Of a stretch of 64,000 nucleotides of DNA, positions 26,684 to 36,494 are shown in pieces (position 1 is the stretch's first letter; each line of letters starts with the position of its first letter). The stretch is from Candidatus Rokuibacteriota bacterium (lineage in GTDB: Bacteria; Methylomirabilota; Methylomirabilia; Rokubacteriales; CSP1-6), in NCBI GenBank assembly GCA_003220615.1, contig QHTB01000151.1:1-64000 (forward strand), written 5' to 3'. The position numbers and the translations under genes are program-made. Under the pieces are notes generated by a model. That model saw only the letters and a program-made list of their open reading frames with translations. It was not told the DNA's origin and searched no databases.

Positions 26684-27168
26684 CGAAGGTGCGAGACATG
26701 GTCATCCAGGAAAACGATGCGACACGGATCCGCGAGATCCTCCAGCGGTTCCTGAGCGAGTCGGCCGCGATCGAGGCGCTGCTCATCGACCGGAGTGGCC
26801 AGCTCCTCGCCATGGACGGCGTGGCCCGAGCGCTCGACACCGTCTCCATCTCTGCCCTCGCCGCGGCCGCGTTCAGCTCGACCAGCGCCATGGCCCAGCT
26901 CCTCGGTGAGACCGAGTTCACGGTCCTCTTCCACGAGGGCATCAAGCAATCCATCCACGTCTCGACGGTGGACGAGGAGGCGATCCTGCTCGCCATCTTC
27001 GACGAGCGCACGACGGTGGGCATGGTGCGGTTGTTCGCCAAGGAGGCGGGCAAGGGTGTCGCCGCGGTGCTCGCCGAGACGCGCAGCCGTCCCAAGCGGA
27101 CGGGTGAATTCGCCACGCCGCTCCGGCCCGGGGAGGTGCGGCCATCGTGGGAGCCGCGTCTGCCCTAA
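26680..27168 (+). CDS. Roadblock/LC7 protein, MglB-like candidate GTPase-activating partner
   Basis: The 162-residue protein has a roadblock core: IREILQRFLSESAAIEALL, RSGQLLAMDGVAR, FTVLFHEGIKQSIHVSTVDE and AILLAIFDERTTVGMVR. Its start overlaps the mglA stop (ATGA). This strict coupling is what is expected for MglB, the GTPase-activating partner of MglA. The C-terminal tail (residues 135-162, rich in Arg and Pro) lies outside the fold. Whether it is a true activator or a scaffold cannot be decided without the interface residues. Confidence 0.8.
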   Translation: MTKVRDMVIQENDATRIREILQRFLSESAAIEALLIDRSGQLLAMDGVARALDTVSISALAAAAFSSTSAMAQLLGETEFTVLFHEGIKQSIHVSTVDEEAILLAIFDERTTVGMVRLFAKEAGKGVAAVLAETRSRPKRTGEFATPLRPGEVRPSWEPRLP

Positions 27169-27174
27169 TCGCTC

Positions 27175-29223
27175 ATGCCCGACCTGACCCCTGACCAGCG
27201 GCGCGAGCTCGGCCAGACGGCCGAGGTCTTCGAGATGATCACCGAGGCCAATCCGGCCGACGTGAGCGCCCTCGAGGCCCTCGCAGAAATTTACGTCAAG
27301 CTCGGTGAGCGCGAGAAGCTCGCGAGCGTCACCGCTCGCCTGGTGCGGGCCCGTCGCAACCCGACCGCGGCGACCGCCACCGCAACGGCGCCATCGCCCG
27401 CGCCGGCCCCCGCGGCCCCGGCGGTGCCGACGGCGGTGAGGACGGCGTCGCCGGCCAGCAAGGTGCCGGCGAAGCCGCCGGTCAAGCCGGTGGCCGTGCG
27501 ATCGGAGCCGCGCGCACGCCTGATGCCGCTCGGCGACCTCCTGGTGGCGGGCGGCCTCATCACGCGCGATCAGCTCGCCCAGGCGCTGCGCAAGCAGAAA
27601 GGCTCGACCGAGAAGCTCGGCTCGATCCTCGTGCGGATGCACTTCATCAACGAGGATCAGCTCGCGGGCTTCCTCTCCCAGCAGTACGGCGTCCCGTCGA
27701 TCACGCTGTCCTCGGTCAACGTGGAGTCGAGCGTCATCCAGCTCCTCCCGGGCGGCATCGCGCGGCGCTACGATCTGCTGCCGATCCAGCGCGACGGCGA
27801 CAGCCTGACGGTCGCCATGGCCGATCCGGTCAACGTGCACGCCATCGACCACGTCACCTTCATCACGGGCCTGCGCGTGCTGCCGGTGGTGGCCGCCCAG
27901 GGCGCGATCCGCGAGGCCATCGAGAAGTATTACGAGAGTGGCGCCGGGTCGATGGCGGAGGCGATGAACACGATCTCGAGCGACCTCGAGGGCGTGGAGG
28001 TCGTGGGCGACGACGACGGCACGAAGATGGACGTCTTCGAGCTGAAGGAGTCGGCCGACGAGGCGCCGGTGGTGAAGCTCGTCAACATGGTGCTGGTCGA
28101 CGCCATCCAGAAGGGCGCCAGCGACATCCACTGGGAGCCCTACGAGAAGGTCTTCCGCATCCGGTTCCGCATCGACGGCGTGCTGCACGAGATGCTGTCG
28201 CCGCCGAAGCGGCTGGAGGCGGCCATCACGTCGCGTATCAAGATCATGTCGAATCTCGACATCGCCGAGCGCCGGCTGCCCCAGGACGGCCGCATCAAAC
28301 TGCGCTACAACACGCGAGAGATCGACTTCCGGGTGTCGGTCCTGCCGACCATCTTCGGGGAGAAGGCCGTCCTCCGAATCCTCGACAAGGACGCCCTGCA
28401 GCTCGATCTGACCAAGCTCGGCTTCGATCCGGGGGCGCTCGAGCACTTCGAAAAGGTGATCCGGCAGCCCCACGGGATGGTCTTGATCACGGGGCCGACG
28501 GGCTCGGGCAAGACGACGACGCTCTACTCGGCCATTCACACGATCAACTCGCCCGAGCACAATATTATGACGGCCGAAGATCCTGTCGAATACAACCTGA
28601 AGGGAGTTAATCAAGTTCAAATCAACGACGGCATCGGCCGCACGTTCGCCTCGGCGCTGCGGGCCTTCCTGCGCCAGGACCCGGACGTGATCCTGGTCGG
28701 CGAGACGCGCGATCTGGAGACGGCGCAGATCTCGATCCGGGCCGCGCTCACCGGCCACCTGGTCTTCTCGACGCTGCACACCAACGACTCACCGTCGACG
28801 ATCGCCCGGCTCATCGACATGGGCATCCCGCCGTTCCTGGTCGCCTCGTCGCTGCTGCTGGTGATGGCGCAGCGGCTGGGACGGAAGGTCTGCAAGGACT
28901 GCAAGGAGCCGTACGAGGTGAACGAGGACTCGCTGCTGCCCTACGGCCACGTGCTCACCGGCGTGGGCCGGACGCAGTTCTACAAGGGCCGGGGCTGCGC
29001 GGCGTGCAACTTCACCGGAATGAAGGGCCGGGTGGCCATCTACGAGGTGATGCCGGCCAGCCAGGAGATCCGCGATCTCATTCTCAAGAACGCGCCGGTC
29101 ACCGACATCCGAGCGATGGCGCAGGCCCAGGGCATGAAGTCGCTGCGTCAGGCCGGTCTCCTCAAGGTCCTGGAAGGCACGACCACTGTCGAGGAGGTCC
29201 TCCGAGTCACCGTCGCCGAGTAG
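27175..29223 (+). CDS. pilB: PilB/GspE-type type IV pilus assembly ATPase with MshEN domain
   Basis: This 682-residue ATPase powers pilus extension. A TPR-like segment (residues 13-60) and an Ala/Pro-rich linker lead to an MshEN domain with two 24-residue motifs (118-141 and 147-170) separated by exactly five residues, the layout of c-di-GMP-binding MshEN domains. The first motif starts PLG rather than RLG. The catalytic core has Walker A GPTGSGKTTTLY near residue 440, DPVEYNLKGVNQVQ, and Walker B/His-box residues in ILVGETRDLETAQ and VFSTLHTND. Paired cysteines CKDC and CAAC (about 573-612) form the zinc site. No PilT, PilC or pilin gene is in view. It closes the chemosensory operon. Confidence 0.9.
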   Translation: MPDLTPDQRRELGQTAEVFEMITEANPADVSALEALAEIYVKLGEREKLASVTARLVRARRNPTAATATATAPSPAPAPAAPAVPTAVRTASPASKVPAKPPVKPVAVRSEPRARLMPLGDLLVAGGLITRDQLAQALRKQKGSTEKLGSILVRMHFINEDQLAGFLSQQYGVPSITLSSVNVESSVIQLLPGGIARRYDLLPIQRDGDSLTVAMADPVNVHAIDHVTFITGLRVLPVVAAQGAIREAIEKYYESGAGSMAEAMNTISSDLEGVEVVGDDDGTKMDVFELKESADEAPVVKLVNMVLVDAIQKGASDIHWEPYEKVFRIRFRIDGVLHEMLSPPKRLEAAITSRIKIMSNLDIAERRLPQDGRIKLRYNTREIDFRVSVLPTIFGEKAVLRILDKDALQLDLTKLGFDPGALEHFEKVIRQPHGMVLITGPTGSGKTTTLYSAIHTINSPEHNIMTAEDPVEYNLKGVNQVQINDGIGRTFASALRAFLRQDPDVILVGETRDLETAQISIRAALTGHLVFSTLHTNDSPSTIARLIDMGIPPFLVASSLLLVMAQRLGRKVCKDCKEPYEVNEDSLLPYGHVLTGVGRTQFYKGRGCAACNFTGMKGRVAIYEVMPASQEIRDLILKNAPVTDIRAMAQAQGMKSLRQAGLLKVLEGTTTVEEVLRVTVAE

Positions 29224-29230
29224 TAGAATG

Positions 29231-29251
29231 CGGGCGCGCTTCCTGCGCCCG
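29231..29251 (+). repeat. GC-rich hairpin between pilB and the amino-acid transporter genes
   Basis: A perfect 7-base inverted repeat (CGGGCGC, 7-base loop, GCGCCCG) begins eight bases after the pilB stop and ends against the GGAGG that serves the next gene. There is no T-run, so it is not a standard intrinsic terminator. It may attenuate read-through from the chemosensory operon or affect translation of the binding protein downstream. Confidence 0.45.
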
Positions 29252-29259
29252 GAGGATCT

Positions 29260-30096
29260 ATGCACAGGCGACGGTTCCTTTCCATCACGGCGGTGGGCCT
29301 GGCGGGCGTGTGCGGCCGGCCACGGATGGCGACCGCGTCCGGGCTCACGCTCGGCGACATCAAGGGATCGGGCAAGCTGCGCATCGGCGTGGAAGCGGCC
29401 TACGTGCCGTTCACGTTCCGCAAGGACGGCCAGATCGTCGGTTACGACGTGGACTTCGCCGAGATCTTCTGCAAGAGCCTCGGCGTGAAGCCCGACTTCA
29501 TCGACACCGCCTGGGCCGGCGTGATCCCGTCGCTCTACGCCAAGAAGTTCGACGTCATCATGAGCGCGATGACCTATACGGCCGAGCGCATCCAGCGCGT
29601 GGCCTTCACCATTCCCTACGGCGAGGCCTCGCAAGCGCTGCTCGTTCGCGCCGGCGACGCCTCATCGATCACGAAGCTCGACGATCTGGCCAAGAAGGTC
29701 GTCGGCATCAAGCTCGGCTCGCCCGGCGAGATCCTGGCCAAGAAGCAGAGCGACGAGGTGAAGGCGCGCACCGGCAACGGCTTCGCCGAGGTCAAGGTGT
29801 TCAACGACCATCCGTCGGCGTACATCGCGCTGGCCCAGGGCAAGGTGGACGCCGTCTACAACACGGTGCCGACGCTCGCCATGGTGCTGCGCGACGCGCC
29901 CGGAAAGTACGCGATGGTCAAGGGCCTCGGTGCCGACAACTGGTGCGGCATCGCGTGCCGCAAGGAGGACACCGAGGTCGTCGAGTTCCTCAACGAGCAG
30001 ATCCGCAAGCTGCGCGCCGACGACACGCTCGGCAAGCTGCAGGAGAAGTGGTTCGGCTTCCGCATGAATCTCGCCGACAAGGTGCCCGCGCTCTGA
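29260..30096 (+). CDS. Polar amino-acid ABC transporter substrate-binding protein
   Basis: A 278-residue secreted binding protein of the SBP_bac_3 family. After a signal-like N-terminus (RRRFLSITAVGLAGVCG) the mature protein has the family opening GKLRIGVEAAYVPFTF, the GYDVDFAEIFCKSLG motif and DVIMSAMTYTAERIQ. It delivers amino acids or related polar compounds to the permease and ATPase encoded directly downstream. A GGAGG stands four bases before the ATG. The ligand cannot be read from sequence. Confidence 0.87.
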   Translation: MHRRRFLSITAVGLAGVCGRPRMATASGLTLGDIKGSGKLRIGVEAAYVPFTFRKDGQIVGYDVDFAEIFCKSLGVKPDFIDTAWAGVIPSLYAKKFDVIMSAMTYTAERIQRVAFTIPYGEASQALLVRAGDASSITKLDDLAKKVVGIKLGSPGEILAKKQSDEVKARTGNGFAEVKVFNDHPSAYIALAQGKVDAVYNTVPTLAMVLRDAPGKYAMVKGLGADNWCGIACRKEDTEVVEFLNEQIRKLRADDTLGKLQEKWFGFRMNLADKVPAL

Positions 30097-30103
30097 TCGC
30101 CGC

Positions 30104-30757
30104 GTGACGCTCGACTGGTCCATCATCCGGGAGGCCATCCCGCTCCTGGCCCAGGGCGTGGTGGCCACCGTGAAGATCTCCGTTCTGGCCATCGTCTTCG
30201 GGACGGTGGCCGGGTTCCTCCTCGGGCTCGGCTCGTTCAGCGGCCTGGCGCCGATTCGCTGGTTCGTCAGGGGCTACGTCGATTTCGTGCGCGGCACGCC
30301 GCTCCTGGTCCAGGTCTTCCTCGTCTACTTCGCGCTGCCCGTCGTCGGGATCAACCTCTCGGAGTTCTGGGCGGGCGTCGTCGCGCTCTCCTTCAACGCC
30401 GCCGGGTTCATCGCCGAGATCGTGCGGGCCAACATCGAGGCCATCGACCGCGGCCAGACGGAAGCCGCGCGCTCGATCGGCATGACGCCCCGCCAGGTGC
30501 TGGTCTTCATCCTCCTGCCCCAGATCTTCCGGCCGGTCCTGCCGCCGCTCACCAACGAGCTGATCACGCTCGTGAAGGGCTCGTCGCTCCTGTCGGTGAT
30601 CTCGGTGTACGAGCTCACGCGGGCGGGCCAGGCGATCATCTCCGTCCACTTCGTGCCATTCGAGATCTACGCGCTCATCGCGATCTACTACTACGTGCTC
30701 ATCTCGGCGCTGGCCTGGCTCTCGCGCGCCCTCGAGCGGCGCTTGCACGTCGCCTGA
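30104..30757 (+). CDS. Polar amino-acid ABC transporter permease (HisM/GlnP type)
   Basis: A 217-residue inner-membrane protein with about five hydrophobic segments ([19 protein letters not shown] first). The [20 protein letters not shown] region and the cytoplasmic EAA loop [20 protein letters not shown] are typical of the family, so the channel assignment is secure. The GTG start lies seven bases after the binding-protein stop. It presumably works as a homodimer because no second permease gene is present. Confidence 0.88.
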   Translation: MTLDWSIIREAIPLLAQGVVATVKISVLAIVFGTVAGFLLGLGSFSGLAPIRWFVRGYVDFVRGTPLLVQVFLVYFALPVVGINLSEFWAGVVALSFNAAGFIAEIVRANIEAIDRGQTEAARSIGMTPRQVLVFILLPQIFRPVLPPLTNELITLVKGSSLLSVISVYELTRAGQAIISVHFVPFEIYALIAIYYYVLISALAWLSRALERRLHVA

Positions 30758-30771
30758 CGACGCGCGGACCC

Positions 30772-31539
30772 GTGGCGCCGACACTGCTGAAGGTCGAGGG
30801 GCTCACCAAGCGCTTCGGCGATCGGGTGGCCGTGGCCGGCTGCTCGCTGACGATCGCCGAGGGTGAGATCGTCGTGATCATCGGCCCCTCCGGCTGTGGC
30901 AAGACGACCTTCCTGCGCTGCATCAACCGGCTCGAAGCGCCCACGGCCGGGTCCGTGGTCCTTCGGGACGAGCCGATCGGCGGCCAGATGCGTGACGGAC
31001 GGTGGCGGCCGTTCACCGAGAGCGAGCTGGCGAGCCAGCGCCGGCGCATCGGCTTCGTCTTCCAGCGCTTCAACCTCTTCAATCACCTGTCGGCCCTCGA
31101 CAACGTGGCCATCGGGCCTCACCGCGTGCTCGGTCGCCCGCTGGCCGAGGCGCGCCGGATCGCGGCCGGCCAGCTCGAGCGCGTCTTCCTCGCCGAGCAC
31201 CTCCAAAAGCGCCCGGCCCAGCTCTCGGGAGGCCAGCAGCAACGCGTCGCCATCGCCCGCTGTCTGGCCATGACTCCCGAGCTGATGCTCTTCGACGAGC
31301 CGACGTCTGCGCTCGATCCGGAGCTCGTGGGCGAGGTCCTGGACGTGATGAAGGGACTGGCCCAGGAGCGGATGACGATGGTCGTCGTCACGCACGAGAT
31401 GGGGTTCGCGCGCCAGGTGGCCGACCGCGTGATCTTCATGGACGCCGGCGCGTTCATCGAGGAGGCGCCGCCCGAGCAATTCTTCTCTACGCCGCGCGAG
31501 GAGCGGACGCGGCGCTTTCTCTCACGGCTTCTGCGATGA
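30772..31539 (+). CDS. Polar amino-acid ABC transporter ATP-binding protein (GlnQ type)
   Basis: The 255-residue ATPase shows Walker [16 protein letters not shown]-loop [11 protein letters not shown], signature [18 protein letters not shown], Walker [15 protein letters not shown] and switch His in [11 protein letters not shown]. It powers uptake through the permease just upstream. GTG at 30772 was chosen because the fold begins there. Its stop overlaps the start of the amidohydrolase gene (ATGA), which ties that enzyme to the imported substrate. Confidence 0.9.
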   Translation: MAPTLLKVEGLTKRFGDRVAVAGCSLTIAEGEIVVIIGPSGCGKTTFLRCINRLEAPTAGSVVLRDEPIGGQMRDGRWRPFTESELASQRRRIGFVFQRFNLFNHLSALDNVAIGPHRVLGRPLAEARRIAAGQLERVFLAEHLQKRPAQLSGGQQQRVAIARCLAMTPELMLFDEPTSALDPELVGEVLDVMKGLAQERMTMVVVTHEMGFARQVADRVIFMDAGAFIEEAPPEQFFSTPREERTRRFLSRLLR

Positions 31540-32885
31540 GCGCCACCGGCTACGATCTCGTGCTCCGCGAGGTCACCGCGCTGACCGTCGATCCGGCGCG
31601 ACCCCTGATCGAAGACGCCGTGATCGCGATTCGCGATCACCGCCTGGCCGTGGTGACGTCGGCGTCCGAAGTTCCCCGCGACGTCACTGCCGCGCGCACG
31701 CTGACGCTGCCCGGCCGAGTTGTCACGCCGGGCTTCGTCAACGTCCACACGCACGCGATCCTGACGATGTGCCGCGGTATGGCCGAGGACATGGGCTTCG
31801 CCCCCGCCTACACGCCGGGCGTGCCCAAGGGCAGCGACGTCAGACCGGACGAGGCGCGTGCGCTGGCCCGGCTCGGCGCGCTGGAGGCGTTGCTCTTCGG
31901 CTCCACCCTGATCAACGACACCTATGTCCATGCCGACGTGACCGTCTCCGCCATGGCGGAGATCGGTGGGCGCGTGGTGACGTGCGGCCGAATCCACGAC
32001 GTGGATTTCACGAAGGTCGCCGACGGCCGCTGGGAGCACGACGCAAAGATCGGCGACGAGACGCTCGGGGCTGCGCTCGCGCTGGCCGAGCGCTGGCAGG
32101 GCGAGGCCGACGGTCGCATCGGCGTCCAGCTCTCACCGCATGCACCCGACACGTGCTCGGACTCGCTGCTCCGGCGCGTGGCCGACGCCAGCCGTCGTCA
32201 CGGCCTGCGCGTCAACACGCATCTGGCCCAGAGTCGGATCGAGGTCGAGCGCGTTCGAGCGCGGAGCGGGCGCCATCCCGCCGAGCTGCTCGACGACACC
32301 GGGCTGCTCGACGACCGGCTCATTGCCGCTCATTGCATCTTCCTCGACGACGCCGACGTCGCGCGCGTCGGCCGCGCCGGCGTCACCGTGGCCCACGTGC
32401 CGAAGGGGAACGCGACCGGCGGGATGATCGCCGCCACGCCCAAGCTTCGGCGGGCCGGCGCCCGCCTGGCGCTCGGCACCGACAACATGCACGCCGACAT
32501 GATCGAGGTGATGCGCTGGGCGCTCGCGATGGCGCGCGTCCAGGAGGGCCACGTCACCGACGACTGGCAGCCGGAGACGGCGCTCGCGATGGCCACACGC
32601 GAGGGCGCGATCGCGATGGGGCTTGGCGACGATCTCGGATCACTGACCGTCGGCAAGAAGGCCGATCTGGTCGTCGTCGACTTCCGGCGCCCGCATCTGA
32701 CGCCGTGCACGAGCGCGCTCGGCAATCTGGTCCACGCGGCGCAGGGACGGGACGTGGAGGTCGTCATCGTCGATGGGCGCGTCGTCGTGGAGGGGGGCCG
32801 CGCCACGCTGGTGGACGAGGACGAGATCCGGCGCGAGGCGACGGTGGCAGCCCGCGCGCTGTGGTCGCGCGCGCGCTCGGGTTAG
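31536..32885 (+). CDS. MtaD/AtzA-type metal-dependent amidohydrolase (deaminase or chlorohydrolase family)
   Basis: The 449-residue enzyme has the beta-sandwich/TIM-barrel layout of the chlorohydrolase and deaminase family. Metal ligands are visible as [19 protein letters not shown], the His of [20 protein letters not shown] and the Asp of [11 protein letters not shown]. Relatives deaminate S-adenosylhomocysteine, guanine or triazines. Its start overlaps the stop of the ABC transporter ATPase, so it probably processes the imported nitrogen compound. It is convergent with the cyclase gene, and the two stops overlap by four bases. Confidence 0.82.
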   Translation: MSATGYDLVLREVTALTVDPARPLIEDAVIAIRDHRLAVVTSASEVPRDVTAARTLTLPGRVVTPGFVNVHTHAILTMCRGMAEDMGFAPAYTPGVPKGSDVRPDEARALARLGALEALLFGSTLINDTYVHADVTVSAMAEIGGRVVTCGRIHDVDFTKVADGRWEHDAKIGDETLGAALALAERWQGEADGRIGVQLSPHAPDTCSDSLLRRVADASRRHGLRVNTHLAQSRIEVERVRARSGRHPAELLDDTGLLDDRLIAAHCIFLDDADVARVGRAGVTVAHVPKGNATGGMIAATPKLRRAGARLALGTDNMHADMIEVMRWALAMARVQEGHVTDDWQPETALAMATREGAIAMGLGDDLGSLTVGKKADLVVVDFRRPHLTPCTSALGNLVHAAQGRDVEVVIVDGRVVVEGGRATLVDEDEIRREATVAARALWSRARSG

Positions 32886-35800
32886 CCGCGGCGCAGGCGG
32901 TCGAGCAGGGCCTGGGCTTCGTTCACCGGCGCCCAGTTCAGGAAGGTCTCACGCAGCGCCGGCTCGGGGACGCGATTCGTAATGGTGGCGATCGTCTCGG
33001 CGGCGAGTCCGGCGTGGGTGACGGCGTCCTCCCGCTTGCCGGCGTCCCATTCGGCGGCGGCGAGCCGGTGGGCGGCCTGCCAGGTGAGTGTCGGATACTC
33101 GAGCCGGCGCGCGACGTCGAGGGCTCGGCCGAACTCCTCGATCGCGCGACTCGGATGTCGTTCGGCCAGCGCGATGTCGCCGAGCAGCGCGTGGCACTTG
33201 CCGACGTATTTCATGGACCCGGTGGCGTGGGCCTGGGCGAGGGCGCGCTCGGCCTGGACCTGCGCGGCGGCCGGGTTCCGGGCCGCCAGCAACGCCTCGG
33301 CGAGATACGCGGTCGCGTGGATCGTCCAGCGCCAGCGGTGGGCGCCGTACCCGAACTTCTCGATCCGCGTCAGCGTCTCCTCGAGATGGCCCACCGCGCG
33401 CGTCGCTTCGCCGAACGCCAGATAGTCGAGGCCGATGTTGATCGCGGCGCTGATCTCGACGTTGGAGTTGTTGATGCGAGCGGCCATGTCGACGCTCTCG
33501 CGATTGTGCTCGTGAGCCCGCCGGAAGTCGCCCAGCTCCTGGTAGAGCCAGCCAAGGGTGTTGATCAGCCGGCCCTGGAAGAAGGCATTGTTGCGGTCGC
33601 GGGCCTTGCGGAGCGTGTCGTGGAGCTTGGCCAGGGCTTCCGCGTAGTCGCCGAGCGCGATGTGGGAGAGGCAGGCGAATGACAGCGAGAACAGCTCGGA
33701 GAGGCCGTCGTGGACCTCGACGGCCACGGCCACGCCCCGCCGCGACGTCTCGATGGACTTCGCCCATTCACCGCGCCAGTTGGCGTTCGCTCCGAGCCAC
33801 ACGAAATTCTGCGGCATGTGGTCCCTGAACCCGGCCGCCTCGCAGATCCGGAGCGACTCCTCGAACTTCGCATCGGCGTCGAACAGGCGGCCCCCGATCT
33901 GATCGAAGGAGCCCAGGTAGGTCAGGCTGCGGGCCAGGACGTGCTGGTCGCCCGTCTCTTCCGCGATGACTCGCGCTTCTTCGGCGAAGCGTTTGACGTG
34001 CGGCACGTGCTCCGTCTTGAACGTCGCCCAATAGGCGAAGGCCAGATCGGCCAGCGCCTCGCCCTCGGCCCGCCGGTCGTGGGCCTCTCGGGCCAGGGCC
34101 CGCATCCGCTCCGATTCGCTGATGGCGTCGTCGTAGCGAGCGAGGAGCATGAAGACACGGCCGCGGTGCTGGTGGACCTGGATCAACCGCTGAGCCGGCA
34201 GAGGCGGTACCACCCGAGCGGCGACGTCGAGCGTACGGCCGAAGAAGTCGAGGGCGGTGTCGTTGGCGTAGGCGTCCTTGGCCCGATTGCCCGAGCGCGC
34301 GAGGTACTCGAACGCCTTGGCCCACTCCTCGCCGTGCTGGAAGTGGTGCGCCAGCTCTTCGTAATGCTCGGTGAGACGATCGGCGTACAGGTCCTCGATG
34401 GCGTAGCCCACGGCGCGGTGCAACTCCTTTCGCCGCTGCACGAGGAGGCTGTTGTAGGCGACGTCCTGGATCACGGCGTGCTTGAAGACGTAGGCCGGCT
34501 CCGGCAGGAGGCCTTGCTCGTAGACGATCTCGAGCGCCTTGAGCTCGCGCAGGAGACCGTCCACCTCGGTCGTCATTCCCGAAATCCGCTGCAGCAGCCG
34601 GACCAGGAACTGTCGGCCGATCACCGACGCGAGCTGGACGGCTCGCTTGCCGTCCTCGCCCAGCCGGTCGAGGCGAGCCATGATGATCCCCTGGATGGTG
34701 TCGGGAACGTGGGCGTCCGCGATGGGCCGCACGATGCGGTAGCTGCCGTTGTCCCGCTGAATCACCCCGAGGTCGAGCAGCGTCTTGGTCACTTCCTCCA
34801 CGAACAGCGGGACGCCCTCGGCCTTGGCCACGAGCGCGGCCCGCAGCTCCTCGGGGAACCGGTCGGTGCCGAGCACGCGGCTCGCCATGACGAGCGCGTC
34901 GCGCTCCGTGAGGTTCTGCAGCGTCAGCGTCGTCAGAAAGCTGCGAGTGCCAAACGGCGGCGTGTATCCCACCCGATACGTCATCAGGAGCATGATGCGG
35001 GCGCTGACCACCCAATCCATCAGGGCGGTCAGGTATTCCTCGCTGCTGTGGTCCACCCAGTGCAGATCTTCGAACACGAACACGATGGGATGTCGCGCGG
35101 CACCGCGCAGCGTCAGCGCGCGTACGGCGTCGAAGACTTTCCGGCGTCGAGCCAGCGCGTCCATCGCCGCGATGGCAGGATCGCCGGGATCGACGGAGAG
35201 CAAGTACCGGATGTAGGGCGTGTGAGGCTCGAGCTCGCCCATCCGGCGCATGCCGTGCTCGACCTTGGCGATGATCTCGGGCTCGCCATCGAACTCTTCG
35301 ATCCCGAAGTTGCGCCGCAGTTGTTCGGCCAATGGCAGGAAGGGGATCGATTGGCCGAACGAGACGCATTGTCCCTCGAGCCAGGTGACGTCCTCGCCGG
35401 CCTCGGCCAGCGCGCGTCGGAATTCCAGGAGCAGCCGCGACTTTCCGATCCCGGCATCGCCCACGAGGGAAACCATCTGGCCGCGGCCGTTCTTGACCTC
35501 GGCGAAACGGTCGAGCAGCGTCTCCAGCTCGCGCTCGCGGCCGACGAGCGGTGTGAGGCCGCGCTCGGCGGCGACGTCCAGGCGTGAGCGGCGACCCCGT
35601 GTGCGCAGGACTTCGAACGCACGCACGGGGCTGTGGCCCTTGACCGGCAGCTCTCCGAGATCGAGGGTCTCGAAGTAGCCCTGGATCGCGTTGTGGGTGG
35701 CCTCGGTGACGAGCACACTGCCGGGTCGCGCCGCCGTCTGCATGCGGGCGGCCAGGTTCGTGGTGTCGCCCACGGCGGTGTAGTCCATCCGCAGGTCGTC

Positions 35801-36427
35801 CCCGATGCTGCCGACGACGACGAGGCCGGTGTTGAGCCCGATTCGCATCTGCACGGTCACGCCGCGCTCGGCCTGGAGCTGCTTGCCGTAATCGCGCACG
35901 GCCCCCTGGATCCCGAGCGCTGCGTGCGCGGCCCGGCGCGGGCTGTCCTCGTGGGCGATCGGCGCGCCGAAGAGCGCCATGACGCCGTCGCCCGTGTACT
36001 GGTTGATGGTGCCTTCGAAGCGATGGACCTCGGCCGTGATCAGCTCGAAGCAGCGGTTGATGATCCGGTGGACGTCCTCGGGATCGAGCCGTTCGGCCAG
36101 CGTCGTGAAGCCGGCGACGTCCGCGAACAGCACGGTGACCTGCCTTCGCTCGCCCTCCACGGCGGCTCGGGACTTGAGGATCTTGTCGGCGAGATGCTTG
36201 GGCGTGTAGGTGGCGATCGAAGGCGCCGCCGCCGGCGCTCGCGGCGTGGGCGCCGGCGCTGCCTGTGGTGGCGGAGCCTGAAGGCTCGCCCCGCACTGGC
36301 CGCAGAAGCGAAAGCCCGGCGGAGCTTCAGCGTGGCACTGCGGGCACTGCCGGGCCAGCGCGGTTCCGCACTGGCCGCAGAACCGCATGCCCGAAGGATT
36401 CTCGAACTGACAGGCGGCGCACTTCAC
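32882..36427 (-). CDS. Class III adenylate cyclase fused to zinc ribbons, AAA ATPase and TPR region
   Basis: A 1181-residue regulator. Residues 1-50 hold two zinc ribbons (CAACQF...CGQCG, then CPQCHA...CGQCG). A class III cyclase domain (about 95-270) has both metal aspartates (VLFADVAGFTTL; YTGDGVMALFG) and the Asn/Arg of NLAARMQ. An AAA_16 domain follows with Walker A GDAGIGKSRLLLEF and Walker B VFVFEDLHWVD, and the C-terminal half is made of TPR-like helices. The start is a GTG. Such proteins probably make a cyclic nucleotide in response to an unknown signal sensed by the TPR/ATPase part. No dedicated partner is adjacent. Confidence 0.88.
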   Translation of the reverse strand: MKCAACQFENPSGMRFCGQCGTALARQCPQCHAEAPPGFRFCGQCGASLQAPPPQAAPAPTPRAPAAAPSIATYTPKHLADKILKSRAAVEGERRQVTVLFADVAGFTTLAERLDPEDVHRIINRCFELITAEVHRFEGTINQYTGDGVMALFGAPIAHEDSPRRAAHAALGIQGAVRDYGKQLQAERGVTVQMRIGLNTGLVVVGSIGDDLRMDYTAVGDTTNLAARMQTAARPGSVLVTEATHNAIQGYFETLDLGELPVKGHSPVRAFEVLRTRGRRSRLDVAAERGLTPLVGRERELETLLDRFAEVKNGRGQMVSLVGDAGIGKSRLLLEFRRALAEAGEDVTWLEGQCVSFGQSIPFLPLAEQLRRNFGIEEFDGEPEIIAKVEHGMRRMGELEPHTPYIRYLLSVDPGDPAIAAMDALARRRKVFDAVRALTLRGAARHPIVFVFEDLHWVDHSSEEYLTALMDWVVSARIMLLMTYRVGYTPPFGTRSFLTTLTLQNLTERDALVMASRVLGTDRFPEELRAALVAKAEGVPLFVEEVTKTLLDLGVIQRDNGSYRIVRPIADAHVPDTIQGIIMARLDRLGEDGKRAVQLASVIGRQFLVRLLQRISGMTTEVDGLLRELKALEIVYEQGLLPEPAYVFKHAVIQDVAYNSLLVQRRKELHRAVGYAIEDLYADRLTEHYEELAHHFQHGEEWAKAFEYLARSGNRAKDAYANDTALDFFGRTLDVAARVVPPLPAQRLIQVHQHRGRVFMLLARYDDAISESERMRALAREAHDRRAEGEALADLAFAYWATFKTEHVPHVKRFAEEARVIAEETGDQHVLARSLTYLGSFDQIGGRLFDADAKFEESLRICEAAGFRDHMPQNFVWLGANANWRGEWAKSIETSRRGVAVAVEVHDGLSELFSLSFACLSHIALGDYAEALAKLHDTLRKARDRNNAFFQGRLINTLGWLYQELGDFRRAHEHNRESVDMAARINNSNVEISAAINIGLDYLAFGEATRAVGHLEETLTRIEKFGYGAHRWRWTIHATAYLAEALLAARNPAAAQVQAERALAQAHATGSMKYVGKCHALLGDIALAERHPSRAIEEFGRALDVARRLEYPTLTWQAAHRLAAAEWDAGKREDAVTHAGLAAETIATITNRVPEPALRETFLNWAPVNEAQALLDRLRRG

Positions 36428-36494
36428 GGGGACACCTTACATCTAAATTCAATTCCGGGGCGCGCGCACGGCCTACCAGATTCTGGTCGGCTCA

